A DNA stretch of 64,000 nt from Algoriphagus sp. (GTDB lineage Bacteria > Bacteroidota > Bacteroidia > Cytophagales > Cyclobacteriaceae): NCBI RefSeq assembly GCF_024305035.1, contig NZ_JAMWZB010000006.1:62001-126000 (forward strand), in the 5' to 3' direction. A program made the position numbers and the translations under genes. Of the stretch, positions 35,322-44,332 are shown piece after piece. Numbering within the stretch: position 1 is the first letter of the stretch; each line of letters starts with the position of its first letter. Under the pieces are notes generated by a model. The model was not told where the DNA came from. It worked only from the letters and a program-made list of their open reading frames with translations, and ran no database searches.

Positions 35322-36710
35322 ATGGAATCAGAAGAAAAAATATCGATTCTCCAATTCGGAAACGGGAATTTTCTACGAGGCTTTGCCGATTGGATTTTCC
35401 AACAATTAATCAATCAAGGGCTATTTTCGGGAGGCATTCACAGCCTTCAAATCCATAATCCCAAGCCGGATGATCGAATGCTGCTTCAAAAAAACCAATA
35501 TCATGTTTGGGTTGCCGGCTTGGAAAATGGTCAACAGGTAGACCGTATTGATCTCATTAATTGTATCAAAAAATACAGCTCAATTTTCGATTCGTATGCA
35601 GATTATTTGAAAATTGGGGAGATTCCAGACTTGCGTTATGTGATTAGCAATACCACAGAAGCAGGAATCGTATTTGATCCCAAGGACGATTCTTTTCAAC
35701 AAATCCCAAATACTTTCCCTGCCAAACTGACCGCATTGCTTTTTCATCGATTTAAGTTTTTTCGGGAAGATCCAGCAAAGGGACTACAGGTATTGCCTTG
35801 TGAACTGATTGAGAAAAATGGCGATAAGCTCAAAAAATGTATTCGCTCCTATACTCAGCTATGGGGGCTTCCCGAAGAATTTGACCAATGGCTGAATGAT
35901 TCCTGCTCATTTTACAACACATTAGTCGATCGGATTGTCCCGGGATTCCCAAAAGATCAAGTGGAAGAGCTTGAGCAAAAAATCGGCAAACCGGACAAAT
36001 TGATCGTTATGGCTGAGCCTTACTACCTCTGGGCAATCGAAGGAGCTGAACAGCTTCAATCTGAAATCAACTGGGAAAAAGCCGATTTAAATATCAAATT
36101 TGTCAAAGACCTCGAATTCTACCGCACTCGAAAAGTACGGATTCTAAATGGAGCCCACACTGCCTTGGTACCCTTCGCCATTCTAAATGGTACCCGAACT
36201 GTCAAGGAAGCGATTAAGACTCCAAAAATTAGTCAGTGGCTGAAGTCCATTATTTTTGGCGAAATCATTCCAAGTCTTTCACCGGATTCTAATGAACTGG
36301 AAAGATATGCTACTGCCGTTTTGGAGCGGTTTGCCAACCCCTATTTGGAGCATCAGCTCGCAGACATCGCACTCAATAGTATATCCAAGTTTAAGGTTCG
36401 CATTTTGCCCTCCATCGTGGCATATGAAAACGAAAGAGGAGTATGGCCAAAATACCTCATGCAATCTTTTGCTGCCTTACTCCTTTTTTACAAAGGCGAA
36501 TTTCAGGGCCAAAAACTTCCCATTCGAGAGGATAGGCGTTTCACAATTTTTTTAAGTAATGCTTGGCAGTTACCCAATTTATCATCGACTTTAGATGAGA
36601 TCTTAAAAAATGAACAACTTTGGGAAACGGACTTGAGCAACTTAAAGGGATTCAAGGAATCGCTATTGGCAGCTTTTCAGGAGCTTGAGAAAACTTGGGA
36701 TTTAGCTTGA
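35322..36710 (+). CDS. uxaB: Tagaturonate reductase
   Basis: Reduces D-tagaturonate to D-altronate with NADH. The mannitol-dehydrogenase-like fold shows ILQFGNGNFLRGFADWI at the N-terminus (nucleotide-binding region), YVISNTTEAGIVFD, LPCELIEKNGDKLK, FYNTLVDRIVPGFP and KVRILNGAHTALVPFA (catalytic Lys-type KxxxxNxxH). The length of 462 residues is usual. The start at 35322 was chosen over a frame starting inside uxaA. It is co-transcribed with uxaA. uxaC (uronate isomerase) is not in the window. Its stop overlaps the stop of mtfA on the other strand by 9 bases. Confidence 0.94.
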   Translation: MESEEKISILQFGNGNFLRGFADWIFQQLINQGLFSGGIHSLQIHNPKPDDRMLLQKNQYHVWVAGLENGQQVDRIDLINCIKKYSSIFDSYADYLKIGEIPDLRYVISNTTEAGIVFDPKDDSFQQIPNTFPAKLTALLFHRFKFFREDPAKGLQVLPCELIEKNGDKLKKCIRSYTQLWGLPEEFDQWLNDSCSFYNTLVDRIVPGFPKDQVEELEQKIGKPDKLIVMAEPYYLWAIEGAEQLQSEINWEKADLNIKFVKDLEFYRTRKVRILNGAHTALVPFAILNGTRTVKEAIKTPKISQWLKSIIFGEIIPSLSPDSNELERYATAVLERFANPYLEHQLADIALNSISKFKVRILPSIVAYENERGVWPKYLMQSFAALLLFYKGEFQGQKLPIREDRRFTIFLSNAWQLPNLSSTLDEILKNEQLWETDLSNLKGFKESLLAAFQELEKTWDLA

Positions 36711-37481
36711 GTTCCTACGTGCGGACTTTAGAAAAATTGGGTCTTGAATCAGTAGGTTCACCAATACCGAATATAACTCCGGTTTTTTTGCTTTAAACTG
36801 TTCCGGTCTTTCAAAGAAATTCTCAAGTGCCACAGCAAAGAACTCATGCTCATTTTCAGCCCCTCTTTTTCTAAAAAAATCAGATCCTCCAGTTTGGATC
36901 AAATTCATTTCCCGTTGTGCTAATTCCTCATAGCTTCTCCAAAGTTGGGGATTCAGAAAATTAAACTCATCATTGCTTCGAATGCGATTTTCCAATTTCA
37001 GCGCATGCGCTACCTCATGAATCCCTAGGTTAATTCCATCCGTTTCGTCTATAAATCCTTCGATAAAACAAGGCCAGGAGAGCACGATTATTCCCAGACG
37101 GGGATTGACTTCCCCTCGGTGGTAGGCTTGAGAAATTGTCGAAATGTATCGATCAGGATACACCAGAATTTTACTGAAATGACTTAGCGAAACCCGTGGA
37201 AGCCCAAAAGTCACCTGAACGATAGTCGCTCCGATCAAAATTTTCATTTCGGAAGTAATTTCTGTTAATCCTCCCCTAGGAATGAATTTTTTGGTCGTCA
37301 AAATATAGGAAAGTTTGCCACGAAACTCCTTTTGATGTTCAGGCTTCAGGACTTGGTAATAGCGCGAAAGATTTTGCAAGGTTTCGATCTCCGAATGGGA
37401 CAGTCGGTACCTAAAAAGCCAAAGGCCAAGTCGATAAATCGATTCGGTGAAAAAATTTACTAATTGAATACTGAAGGGCAT
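36702..37481 (-). CDS. mtfA: MtfA-like zinc-dependent peptidase
   Basis: A 259-residue protein with the zincin motif HEVAHALKLE (HExxH) and a downstream Glu in ENEHEFFAVALENFFERP as the probable third ligand. SWPCFIEG and KILVYPDRY fit the MtfA family. In E. coli MtfA interacts with Mlc and affects glucose uptake; that role should not be assumed here. There is no clear signal peptide, but the N-terminus is hydrophobic. It is separated from rny by a terminator and converges on uxaB. Confidence 0.88.
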   Translation of the reverse strand: MPFSIQLVNFFTESIYRLGLWLFRYRLSHSEIETLQNLSRYYQVLKPEHQKEFRGKLSYILTTKKFIPRGGLTEITSEMKILIGATIVQVTFGLPRVSLSHFSKILVYPDRYISTISQAYHRGEVNPRLGIIVLSWPCFIEGFIDETDGINLGIHEVAHALKLENRIRSNDEFNFLNPQLWRSYEELAQREMNLIQTGGSDFFRKRGAENEHEFFAVALENFFERPEQFKAKKPELYSVLVNLLIQDPIFLKSARRNSS

Positions 37482-37483
37482 AG

Positions 37484-37511
37484 AAAAAAAGCAGCTCCCT
37501 AAAGAGCTGCC
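37484..37511 (-). terminator. Rho-independent terminator of rny
   Basis: GCAGCTC (37491-37497) pairs with GAGCTGC (37504-37510). On the minus strand the stem is followed by T7. It ends the pheT-zapA-rny cluster just before mtfA. Confidence 0.88.
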
Positions 37512-37521
37512 TGATTATCGT

Positions 37522-39087
37522 TTAACGAGCGTAATTAACCGCTCGCATTTCTCTGATTACTGTAATTTTGATCTGACCGGGATATTGCATTTCCTTTTCA
37601 ATTTTTTGTGAAATGTCAAAAGAAAGCTTTCCTGCAGTCTGATCATCCACATTGTCTGCATCGACCAAAACCCGGAGTTCTCGCCCCGCTTGCATCGCAA
37701 AGCATTTATTCACCCCGTCAAAGCTCAGTGCTAATTCCTCCAGCTCTTTGAGACGCTTGATGTAGCTATCCATGATTTCTCGACGTGCCCCCGGTCTAGA
37801 TCCTGAGATCGCATCAGAAGCTTGCACAATTGGCGAAATCATGGAGGTCATTTCAATCTCATCGTGGTGAGCTCCGATGGCATTGCATACTTCTGGATTT
37901 TCCTTGTATCGCTTGGCGAGTTCCATCCCTAAAATCGCATGAGGCAGTTCCTGCTCCTCATGCCAAACCTTTCCGATATCGTGAAGCAGTCCAGCCCGCT
38001 TGGCGAGCTTGGCATTCAACCCCATTTCAGCGGCCATTGTAGCAGAAAGCTTTGCCACTTCTCTGGAGTGCTGCAAAAGGTTCTGCCCATAGGAAGAACG
38101 GAATCTCATTCGTCCTACCATTTTGATTAATTCAGGATGTAATCCATGCACACCCAAGTCGATGCAAGTTCGTTCCCCGATTTCAACGATTTCCTCTTCA
38201 ATGTTTTTCTCGGTTTTGGCAACTACCTCCTCGATTCGAGCTGGATGAATTCTACCGTCTTGCACCAATCGGTGAAGCGAAAGCTTGGCAATCTCCCTTC
38301 TCACCGGATCAAATCCAGAAATGATAATCGCCTCCGGGGTATCATCTACAACGATTTCAACTCCAGTAGCCGCTTCTAAAGCTCGGATATTTCGGCCTTC
38401 TCTGCCGATGATTTTTCCTTTGATATCGTCACTTTCGATATTAAACACCGAGACACAGTTTTCGATGGCATGTTCTGTAGCAGTTCGCTGAATCGTATCT
38501 AATACGATTTTTTTTGCCTGCTTGGTGGCCGTCAGTTTGGCTTCGTCTAGAATATCCTTGATCTGAGAAGAGGCTTTGGTATTGGCTTCCTCTGTGAGCA
38601 TTTGGATCAATTGTTCGCGCGCTTCTTCACGGGTCAATGCTGCAATTTTTTCCAAGTCCGAAATCCGCTGATTGGTAATGCGGTCGAGCTCTTCTTTCTT
38701 TACCTGAACGGCATGCAGCTGCGCATTGAGGTTTTCTTTCTTGCTATCCAGTTCAGCTTCTTTGCGCTTTACTTGCTCCAATTCTTTCGATACCTGCTGC
38801 TCACGCTGCTTTACTTTGTTTTCATTGGTGAGGATAATGTTCTTTTTATGAGACATCTCCTCATCAAAGTCAGCCTTAATTTTCAGGTATTTCTCCTTGG
38901 CTTCAAGAATTTTATCCTTTTTCAAAGACTCGGCTGAAATTTCAGCTTCTCTGAGCATGGACTTGACCTTTTCTTTGGCCTCTTCCTCTAATTTTTGATT
39001 TTTATTTTTAATTAGTACGCCTGCAAGCGTCGCTCCTGCGCCCAGGCCTACTAGGCCTGCGAGGATAATGTATAGCACTTCTCCCAT
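37522..39087 (-). CDS. rny: Ribonuclease Y
   Basis: Membrane-anchored endoribonuclease that starts mRNA decay. The N-terminal transmembrane helix ([15 protein letters not shown]) is followed by a long coiled coil (about 30-200), a KH domain ([22 protein letters not shown]) and an HD domain ([33 protein letters not shown]). The length of 521 residues is normal. It lies 69 bases downstream of zapA on the same strand. Confidence 0.97.
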   Translation of the reverse strand: MGEVLYIILAGLVGLGAGATLAGVLIKNKNQKLEEEAKEKVKSMLREAEISAESLKKDKILEAKEKYLKIKADFDEEMSHKKNIILTNENKVKQREQQVSKELEQVKRKEAELDSKKENLNAQLHAVQVKKEELDRITNQRISDLEKIAALTREEAREQLIQMLTEEANTKASSQIKDILDEAKLTATKQAKKIVLDTIQRTATEHAIENCVSVFNIESDDIKGKIIGREGRNIRALEAATGVEIVVDDTPEAIIISGFDPVRREIAKLSLHRLVQDGRIHPARIEEVVAKTEKNIEEEIVEIGERTCIDLGVHGLHPELIKMVGRMRFRSSYGQNLLQHSREVAKLSATMAAEMGLNAKLAKRAGLLHDIGKVWHEEQELPHAILGMELAKRYKENPEVCNAIGAHHDEIEMTSMISPIVQASDAISGSRPGARREIMDSYIKRLKELEELALSFDGVNKCFAMQAGRELRVLVDADNVDDQTAGKLSFDISQKIEKEMQYPGQIKITVIREMRAVNYAR

Positions 39088-39156
39088 AGGTATTTTGGTA
39101 TAAATAAAACCTGCAGGAATCCTAAAAAACTCGGAAAATCAGTGGTATTTCAATAT

Positions 39157-39441
39157 TTATACAACTTTTGAAAGTAGGGAATTGATCTGTGCAAGACTAC
39201 TTTTGATGTGCTCACTATCTTCGGCGTTGACCTCATTGGTCTCCAAAGACTCGACCATACAGTCGAATGCCACCATAGCCAGTAAATCCTGATTGTCATC
39301 CAATCCAAATTCTGACTTATACTTTCTCAGTTTCTCATTGATCAGCTTACCTGCATGGCGGATTTTTGATTCATCCTCCACCTTCACGCGCATAGGGTAC
39401 TCGCGGTCCCCAATTTTGATTCGAATGGCAAGTGTCTCCAT
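39157..39441 (-). CDS. zapA: Cell division protein ZapA
   Basis: A 94-residue FtsZ-associated protein. The N-terminal beta part (LAIRIKIGDREYPMRVK) and the helical C-terminal part with DLLAMVAFDCMVESLE match ZapA. It stabilises FtsZ bundles at the division site. It lies one base from the upstream coiled-coil gene, in the pheT - coiled coil - zapA - rny order common in Bacteroidota. Confidence 0.9.
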   Translation of the reverse strand: METLAIRIKIGDREYPMRVKVEDESKIRHAGKLINEKLRKYKSEFGLDDNQDLLAMVAFDCMVESLETNEVNAEDSEHIKSSLAQINSLLSKVV

Positions 39442-39442
39442 A

Positions 39443-39727
39443 TCACTCGGATAAGTAGGTGATCAACTGATCGATTTCTTGTATATAATTATTGATTAAG
39501 TCACTCATTTCGGCCGAATCCTCGGGATTCACCGGTCGGTTGTCCACAATGTTACTAATTTTAATTTTATTTTTAAAATCATCGATTTCCTGCGCTTTCT
39601 TTTCCAAAGTGGCATTAACTTCTGCCAAATTTTCTTTCAACTGCCGGTTCTCTTCCTGAAGCTCCAGCAATCGCATACTTGCCTGTCGGGCTAGTTTTTC
39701 TAATTTTTGCAGTTCCTCGTGAATCAT
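39443..39727 (-). CDS. Small coiled-coil protein (ZapB-like)
   Basis: A 94-residue protein that is almost entirely coiled coil: LQKLEKLARQASMRLLELQEEN followed by LKENLAEVNATLEKKAQEIDDFKNKI, then a conserved-looking NPEDSAEMSDLINNYIQEIDQLI tail. Its position between pheT and zapA (3 and 1 bases) suggests a role with ZapA in division, similar to ZapB, but sequence alone does not prove this. No signal peptide. Confidence 0.8.
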   Translation of the reverse strand: MIHEELQKLEKLARQASMRLLELQEENRQLKENLAEVNATLEKKAQEIDDFKNKIKISNIVDNRPVNPEDSAEMSDLINNYIQEIDQLITYLSE

Positions 39728-39730
39728 TTA

Positions 39731-42145
39731 CTACATTCGGATTAGCGCTCCCACTTGGTTTTGGAAAGCCTGAATCAATTTACTCATTGTTTTGTCAATA
39801 ACCTTATCAGTCAATGTATTTTCCTGATCTTGAAGATGAAAACTCAACGCATAGGCTTTTTTTCCAGCTTCGATTTTATCGCCCTGATAGACATCAAATA
39901 CTCCAATTCGTTGAAGTAACTTTCCTCCTGCCTTGATAGCTACCTGCTTCACCTGATCATAGCTTACTGACTTATCCAATACCAGGGACAAATCCCTCCG
40001 CACCTCCGGAAACTTAGAAATCTCCTGATATTTTTTAAGCCCGGAAGCCTTTTTGCAAAGTAAATCCCAGTCCAAATCTGCATACCAGACCTCCTGGCGA
40101 ACTTCAGCAAGCTTCAAAAGCTGATCATCTACCAGACCAATCACCCCTAGTTCCTTTGATCCTAGCTTTAATCGTAAGCCGTACGCGAAAGGACTGGACT
40201 CCAGCATTTCCACTTCTCCGATTGAAATAGTGAGCTTATCTAAAATTTGCTCAATTGTGGCATACAGGTCCGCAAATGCAAACGGTTTGGCAGGCTCGAT
40301 CCAGCTTTCAGCTGAACGATTTCCTGAATGAAAAATTGCCAATCGCCGTCCCTCTTGATAGCTTCCTTCCCTTTTTTGGTACACTGTTCCAAATTCGAAA
40401 AGCTTCAGATCGGTTTGTCTTCGGTTGATATTATGGGCTAAAACCTCCAATCCGCTGAACAGTAAGGTCTGCCGCATCACCCCCAAGTCCTCACTAAGCT
40501 TATTGTAGATTTCTACATTGAATTTAGGATCCAAAAAGGCGGATTTCTCAGCATAGGACGGTTTGGTTAGGCTATTGGTGATCATCTCCTGGTATCCTTG
40601 AGCACCGAGAATTTCTGAAAGCCGATACTGAAGTTTATTCAAATCCTTCACCGGATGCTCAGCGAGATAATCGGTTTTAAGATTTTCGGAAAGAGCAACT
40701 TGCTGAAAACCATAGATTCGAAGCACCTCCTCAATGATATCCGCCTCTCGGGTTACATCCACTCGATAGGGCTTGACGATAGCCTTGAATCCTGATTCGC
40801 TCTCATTTTGCACGCCAATTTCCAGTCCTTCCAATATTGATTTCACTTGTGCTGGTTCGATCTTTTTCCCAATTAATCGATTGATATGGCCATATTCTAC
40901 CTCAATTTCAAAGTCGGCAACAGGATTGGGGTAGTAGTCTATGATTTGGGAACTTACCTTTCCACCCGCAATTTCCTGAAGCAGTTTTACTGCTTTTTTG
41001 AGTGCATAGACAGGCATATTCGGATCTGTTCCTCGCTCAAACCGGAAGGAAGCATCCGTCTTCAGACCATGAAACTGAGCTCCTTTTCGGATGACGTCAG
41101 GAGAAAAATAGGCCGACTCCAAGAAAATTGAAGTTGTCTTCTCGGATACCCCCGAGCTTTTTCCTCCAAAAATTCCGCCAATACACATCCCCCCCTCTGC
41201 ATCACAAATCATCAGCTCTTGGCCAGAGAGTTTTCGTTCCTTTTCGTCCAAGGTGATGAATTTTGTGTCTTTGGGAAGTTTTTTCACAATGACTTTGCTC
41301 CCTGAAATTTTATCCGCATCAAAAGCATGAAGCGGCTGGCCCAAATCATGCAAAATGAAATTGGTAATATCCACCACATTATTGATCGGTTCCAAATCGA
41401 GTGCATGGAGAAAATCCTGCAACCACTGAGGTGAGGGGGCTACCTTCAAATCAGAAATCACTACACCGGCATATCGTGGACAATCAGCAGCATTTTCTAC
41501 TGTTACTTCGATTGCTTTCAGATCTCCCTCAACCTGCAATTCAGGGATCTGATCCATGCAAAGTGGGCGTCCCAACAAAGCTTTTAAATCCCGGGCTACG
41601 CCTAAATGAGAAGCCGCATCGGCTCGATTAGGTGTTAGGCCAATCTCCAAGACCTGATCCTGAGTAACAGGAATCAATTTGGAAGCGGGAGTTCCATTCG
41701 GCAAATCTGTATCCAATACCATAATGCCATCATGACTAACTCCTAGTCCCAATTCATCCTCGGCACAGATCATTCCCTCCGAAACTTGCCCACGAATTTT
41801 GGCCTTTTTGATGGTAAAGGAATCTCCTTCTGTCGGATATAAGGTTGCTCCTACCGTGGCCACAAGCACCTTCTGACCGGCAGCGACATTTGGAGCACCA
41901 CATACGATTTGTGAAGGTTCGTCGGCACCAATATCCACTGTAGTCAAGCTTAGTTTATCCGCATCCGGATGCTTGACACAGGTCAGGACTTCTCCAATTA
42001 CGATCCCTTCCAAAGCACCTGGTATCGAAACAAACTCTTCGATTCCTTCGACTTCCAAGCCAGACTGAGTCAACAGAGCAGCAATCTCTTCCGGAGATTC
42101 AGTTAGGGCAATGTATTTTTTTAATCGATTGATTGAGATTTTCAT
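39731..42145 (-). CDS. pheT: Phenylalanine-tRNA ligase beta subunit
   Basis: The 804-residue subunit has the N-terminal tRNA-binding OB domain (VIGEVLTCVKHPDADKLSLTTVDIG; QIVCGAPNVAAGQKVLVA), B3/B4 editing region (GLTPNRADAASHLGVARDL; LESAYFSPDVIRKGAQFHGLKTDASFRFERGTDP), B5 and core domains, and the C-terminal anticodon-binding FDX-ACB domain (KFPEVRRDLSLVLDKSVSYDQV). The start MKISINRLKKYI is the family N-terminus; a GTG or ATG upstream adds four residues. It is the first gene of the zapA-rny cluster. pheS is not in the window. Confidence 0.97.
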   Translation of the reverse strand: MKISINRLKKYIALTESPEEIAALLTQSGLEVEGIEEFVSIPGALEGIVIGEVLTCVKHPDADKLSLTTVDIGADEPSQIVCGAPNVAAGQKVLVATVGATLYPTEGDSFTIKKAKIRGQVSEGMICAEDELGLGVSHDGIMVLDTDLPNGTPASKLIPVTQDQVLEIGLTPNRADAASHLGVARDLKALLGRPLCMDQIPELQVEGDLKAIEVTVENAADCPRYAGVVISDLKVAPSPQWLQDFLHALDLEPINNVVDITNFILHDLGQPLHAFDADKISGSKVIVKKLPKDTKFITLDEKERKLSGQELMICDAEGGMCIGGIFGGKSSGVSEKTTSIFLESAYFSPDVIRKGAQFHGLKTDASFRFERGTDPNMPVYALKKAVKLLQEIAGGKVSSQIIDYYPNPVADFEIEVEYGHINRLIGKKIEPAQVKSILEGLEIGVQNESESGFKAIVKPYRVDVTREADIIEEVLRIYGFQQVALSENLKTDYLAEHPVKDLNKLQYRLSEILGAQGYQEMITNSLTKPSYAEKSAFLDPKFNVEIYNKLSEDLGVMRQTLLFSGLEVLAHNINRRQTDLKLFEFGTVYQKREGSYQEGRRLAIFHSGNRSAESWIEPAKPFAFADLYATIEQILDKLTISIGEVEMLESSPFAYGLRLKLGSKELGVIGLVDDQLLKLAEVRQEVWYADLDWDLLCKKASGLKKYQEISKFPEVRRDLSLVLDKSVSYDQVKQVAIKAGGKLLQRIGVFDVYQGDKIEAGKKAYALSFHLQDQENTLTDKVIDKTMSKLIQAFQNQVGALIRM

Positions 42146-42185
42146 AGTAAACAGCAATTCGGTGATTTATACACCCTATCTAAAG

Positions 42186-42210
42186 AAAAAGGGTTCAAGA
42201 ACCCTTTTTT
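42186..42210. terminator. Terminator between DUF1684 gene and pheT
   Basis: AAAAAGGGTTC and GAACCCTTTTT (42186-42209) form a tight stem with T runs on both strands. It would end the leftward DUF1684 transcript before pheT. Confidence 0.8.
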
Positions 42211-42257
42211 CCTACCTAAATGATTACAAATTTAACGCTTTTAGATGAGGCTAAAGC

Positions 42258-42875
42258 CTATTCTTTATAATTTTTCTCCCCGGCCTCAATTGGGATCTCC
42301 AGTAAATTTTCTCTGGGCGGCAATGGACAAGCATAGTCTGGATTATAAGCGCAATAGGGATTATAAGCCAAGTTAAAATCGATCGTGATGCTATTTTTAC
42401 CATCCTGACGGGCATTGATGTAGCGACCTCCCCCATAAGTTTCTTCTCCACTGGTATCGTCTGCAAAAGCCAAAAAGAAATTCCGCTTATCCGGTTCGTC
42501 CATGGCTTGAAGCAACAGTAGGCGGTTGGTTTTCCCTCCCAATTCAAATTCTGCAAAAGCATGCTCGATATAGCGCTCTTTGGTCCCGTCAGTCATGGGA
42601 AGCTCACGGACTTTTTTATTTTCGATAGAAACTAGTCTGGCTCGGACTTTATAGGCCGGATCAATGGGGTAAAAATTCAATTCCTTAAAATCACGTTTTT
42701 GATCTTCAGTCAGTGGAGAATCAATATTGTATCGGACAAACTTAAACTGCCGATCTCGCTCAGCTTCGATTTTTTCGATGTAGGTTTCCGGGTCCTCAGC
42801 ACTAGTCAGGGTATACACCACTGCAGCCAAAATGACCACAGAGACAAAAATTAATATGATATGGTTGGTCTTCAT
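42258..42875 (-). CDS. DUF1684 domain-containing membrane-anchored protein
   Basis: A 205-residue protein with an N-terminal membrane anchor or signal (MKTNHIILIFVSVVILAAVVY). The DUF1684 features are clear: an early DRQFKFV segment, FYPIDPAYKVRA, LLLLQAMDEPDKRNFFLAFADDTSGEETYGGGRYI, and the C-terminal FNLAYNPYCAYNPDYACPLPPRENLLEIPIEAGEK. The family's function is unknown. An ATG 30 bases upstream would add a charged extension and is less likely. It is a single-gene unit. Confidence 0.9.
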   Translation of the reverse strand: MKTNHIILIFVSVVILAAVVYTLTSAEDPETYIEKIEAERDRQFKFVRYNIDSPLTEDQKRDFKELNFYPIDPAYKVRARLVSIENKKVRELPMTDGTKERYIEHAFAEFELGGKTNRLLLLQAMDEPDKRNFFLAFADDTSGEETYGGGRYINARQDGKNSITIDFNLAYNPYCAYNPDYACPLPPRENLLEIPIEAGEKNYKE

Positions 42876-43088
42876 CTGTTTTTGCTTGTTCTTTAGTCCC
42901 CGCATGAAATCTCGCTGAGGAAATAGTCATCCCTATTTGTTAACGTTTTAATTCATACTCGATTTCATGAATCATGATCAATTTTCCTGTGCCCCTTTTT
43001 CAACAACAGACTAATTCATCCAGTGCTCAAAAATACGAGCTATCCCTGATCGGCACTAGTTCTGATCTTCTTTTCTCCAAGCGTTTGG

Positions 43089-43784
43089 CTATAAAATGCC
43101 TTCATCGGCAAAGCTAAAATAGCCCGTATCTGTAAAAATCACATGATCAAGAACTGGTAAATCCATCGCACGACCAATATCTGTTAACCGTCTAGTCAAC
43201 CGTCGATCTTGTTCAGAAGGACTGAGACTGCCACTGGGATGATTATGAATCAAAATTATGGACTGAGCCTGATAGTCTAAAGCAGATTTGAATACGAGCT
43301 TAGCATCGACTACGGTACCGGAAGTCCCTCCCTGAGAAATCCGCTCTTTCTTGATCACTTGATTTCTCCGGGTAAGGAGAAGAACGTAAAAATGTTCCAC
43401 GACTTCGTCATAAAGCTCAGGCTTCATCAGTTCAAAAACATCCCTAGAACTGGAAATTTTAAATCGCTTTTGAGGTTCTGCAATCTTTCGTCTCCGTCCA
43501 AGCTCCAATGCACTGACAATGCTGATGGCTTTTGCTTCGCCGATTCCCTTGAATTTTTTGAGATCCTGAATACTCATCCGAGCCAAGGCAGCCAAATCAT
43601 GACTGACAGAAGCCAAAATATGCCGAGATAAATCGACAGCACTGATTTTGGGTGTCCCCGAACCAATTAAAATGGCAATGAGCTCCGCATCGCTAAGTGC
43701 AGTTTTTCCACGGAGTAGGAGTTTTTCCCGAGGTCGATCCTCCTGGGCAAGCTGGGAGATTTTTATCGAAGAATACTGTTCCAT
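43089..43784 (-). CDS. radC: RadC family JAB-domain protein
   Basis: The 231-residue protein has an N-terminal helix-hairpin-helix-like region (LKKFKGIGEAKAISIVSALELGRR) and a C-terminal JAMM metal site (HNHPSGSLSPSEQD, preceded by GGTSGTVVD). The RadC name is historical; a repair role is disputed, and related JAB proteins often accompany mobile DNA. It lies between DUF1684 and rpsT with its own promoter region. Confidence 0.93.
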   Translation of the reverse strand: MEQYSSIKISQLAQEDRPREKLLLRGKTALSDAELIAILIGSGTPKISAVDLSRHILASVSHDLAALARMSIQDLKKFKGIGEAKAISIVSALELGRRRKIAEPQKRFKISSSRDVFELMKPELYDEVVEHFYVLLLTRRNQVIKKERISQGGTSGTVVDAKLVFKSALDYQAQSIILIHNHPSGSLSPSEQDRRLTRRLTDIGRAMDLPVLDHVIFTDTGYFSFADEGIL

Positions 43785-43834
43785 AACTCATTTATTTCTA
43801 AAAAGTAAAACTAAAAATACTAATCTTTAGGCAT

Positions 43835-43861
43835 AAAAAAAACCCCGACTAGCAGGGTTTT
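43835..43861 (-). terminator. Rho-independent terminator of rpsT
   Basis: AAAACCC (43839-43845) pairs with GGGTTTT (43855-43861); the minus-strand stem runs into a T tract. It sits 21 bases after the rpsT stop. Confidence 0.82.
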
Positions 43862-43882
43862 CAATTCTATACAGAAAATTGA

Positions 43883-44137
43883 TTACGCTAAAGCGTTTAC
43901 AAATTTGGCCAATCTAGATTTCTTGTTGCTGGCGTTGTTTTTATGAATGACGTTTTTCTTAGCCAGTTTATCTAGCAGAGAAGATACTTTCACATAAAGC
44001 TCTTGAGCCTCTACTTTATCAGTAGTCGCCTTCAATCTTTTGATGAATGTTCTGGTCGTCTTAGCCTGATATCTGTTTCTCAAACGCTTCGCTTCGTTGG
44101 CACGAATTCTTTTCAGAGCTGATTTGTGATTTGCCAT
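43883..44137 (-). CDS. rpsT: 30S ribosomal protein S20
   Basis: An 84-residue basic protein with the S20 pattern MANHKSALKRIRANEAKRLRNR, then RTFIKRLK and a C-terminal VIHKNNASNKKSRLAKFVNAL. It binds 16S rRNA early in 30S assembly. It is a single-gene unit with a clear promoter and terminator. Confidence 0.98.
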   Translation of the reverse strand: MANHKSALKRIRANEAKRLRNRYQAKTTRTFIKRLKATTDKVEAQELYVKVSSLLDKLAKKNVIHKNNASNKKSRLAKFVNALA

Positions 44138-44187
44138 ATCTTAATTTAAATAAAGTTCTTTTTGTTCCCCTATACCGAATCGGAGTG

Positions 44188-44219
44188 CAAAGTTATTGGA
44201 AATAATTAATTCTGCCAAA
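44188..44219 (-). promoter_or_regulatory. Promoter of rpsT
   Basis: On the minus strand TTTG (44216-44219) is followed after 20 bases by TAACTTTG (44188-44195), an excellent match to the Bacteroidota TTTG / TAnnTTTG promoter. The start codon lies about 50 bases downstream. Confidence 0.75.
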
Positions 44220-44332
44220 GGAATTTATAATATTCCTATAGCTACTTCGTTTTTTCCCCTTTTTTCTTTTGGTTCGAAATCGATTTCAACCGCAAATATA
44301 GTGGTATTTTTTACTTTTAATTCCTGAAAATT

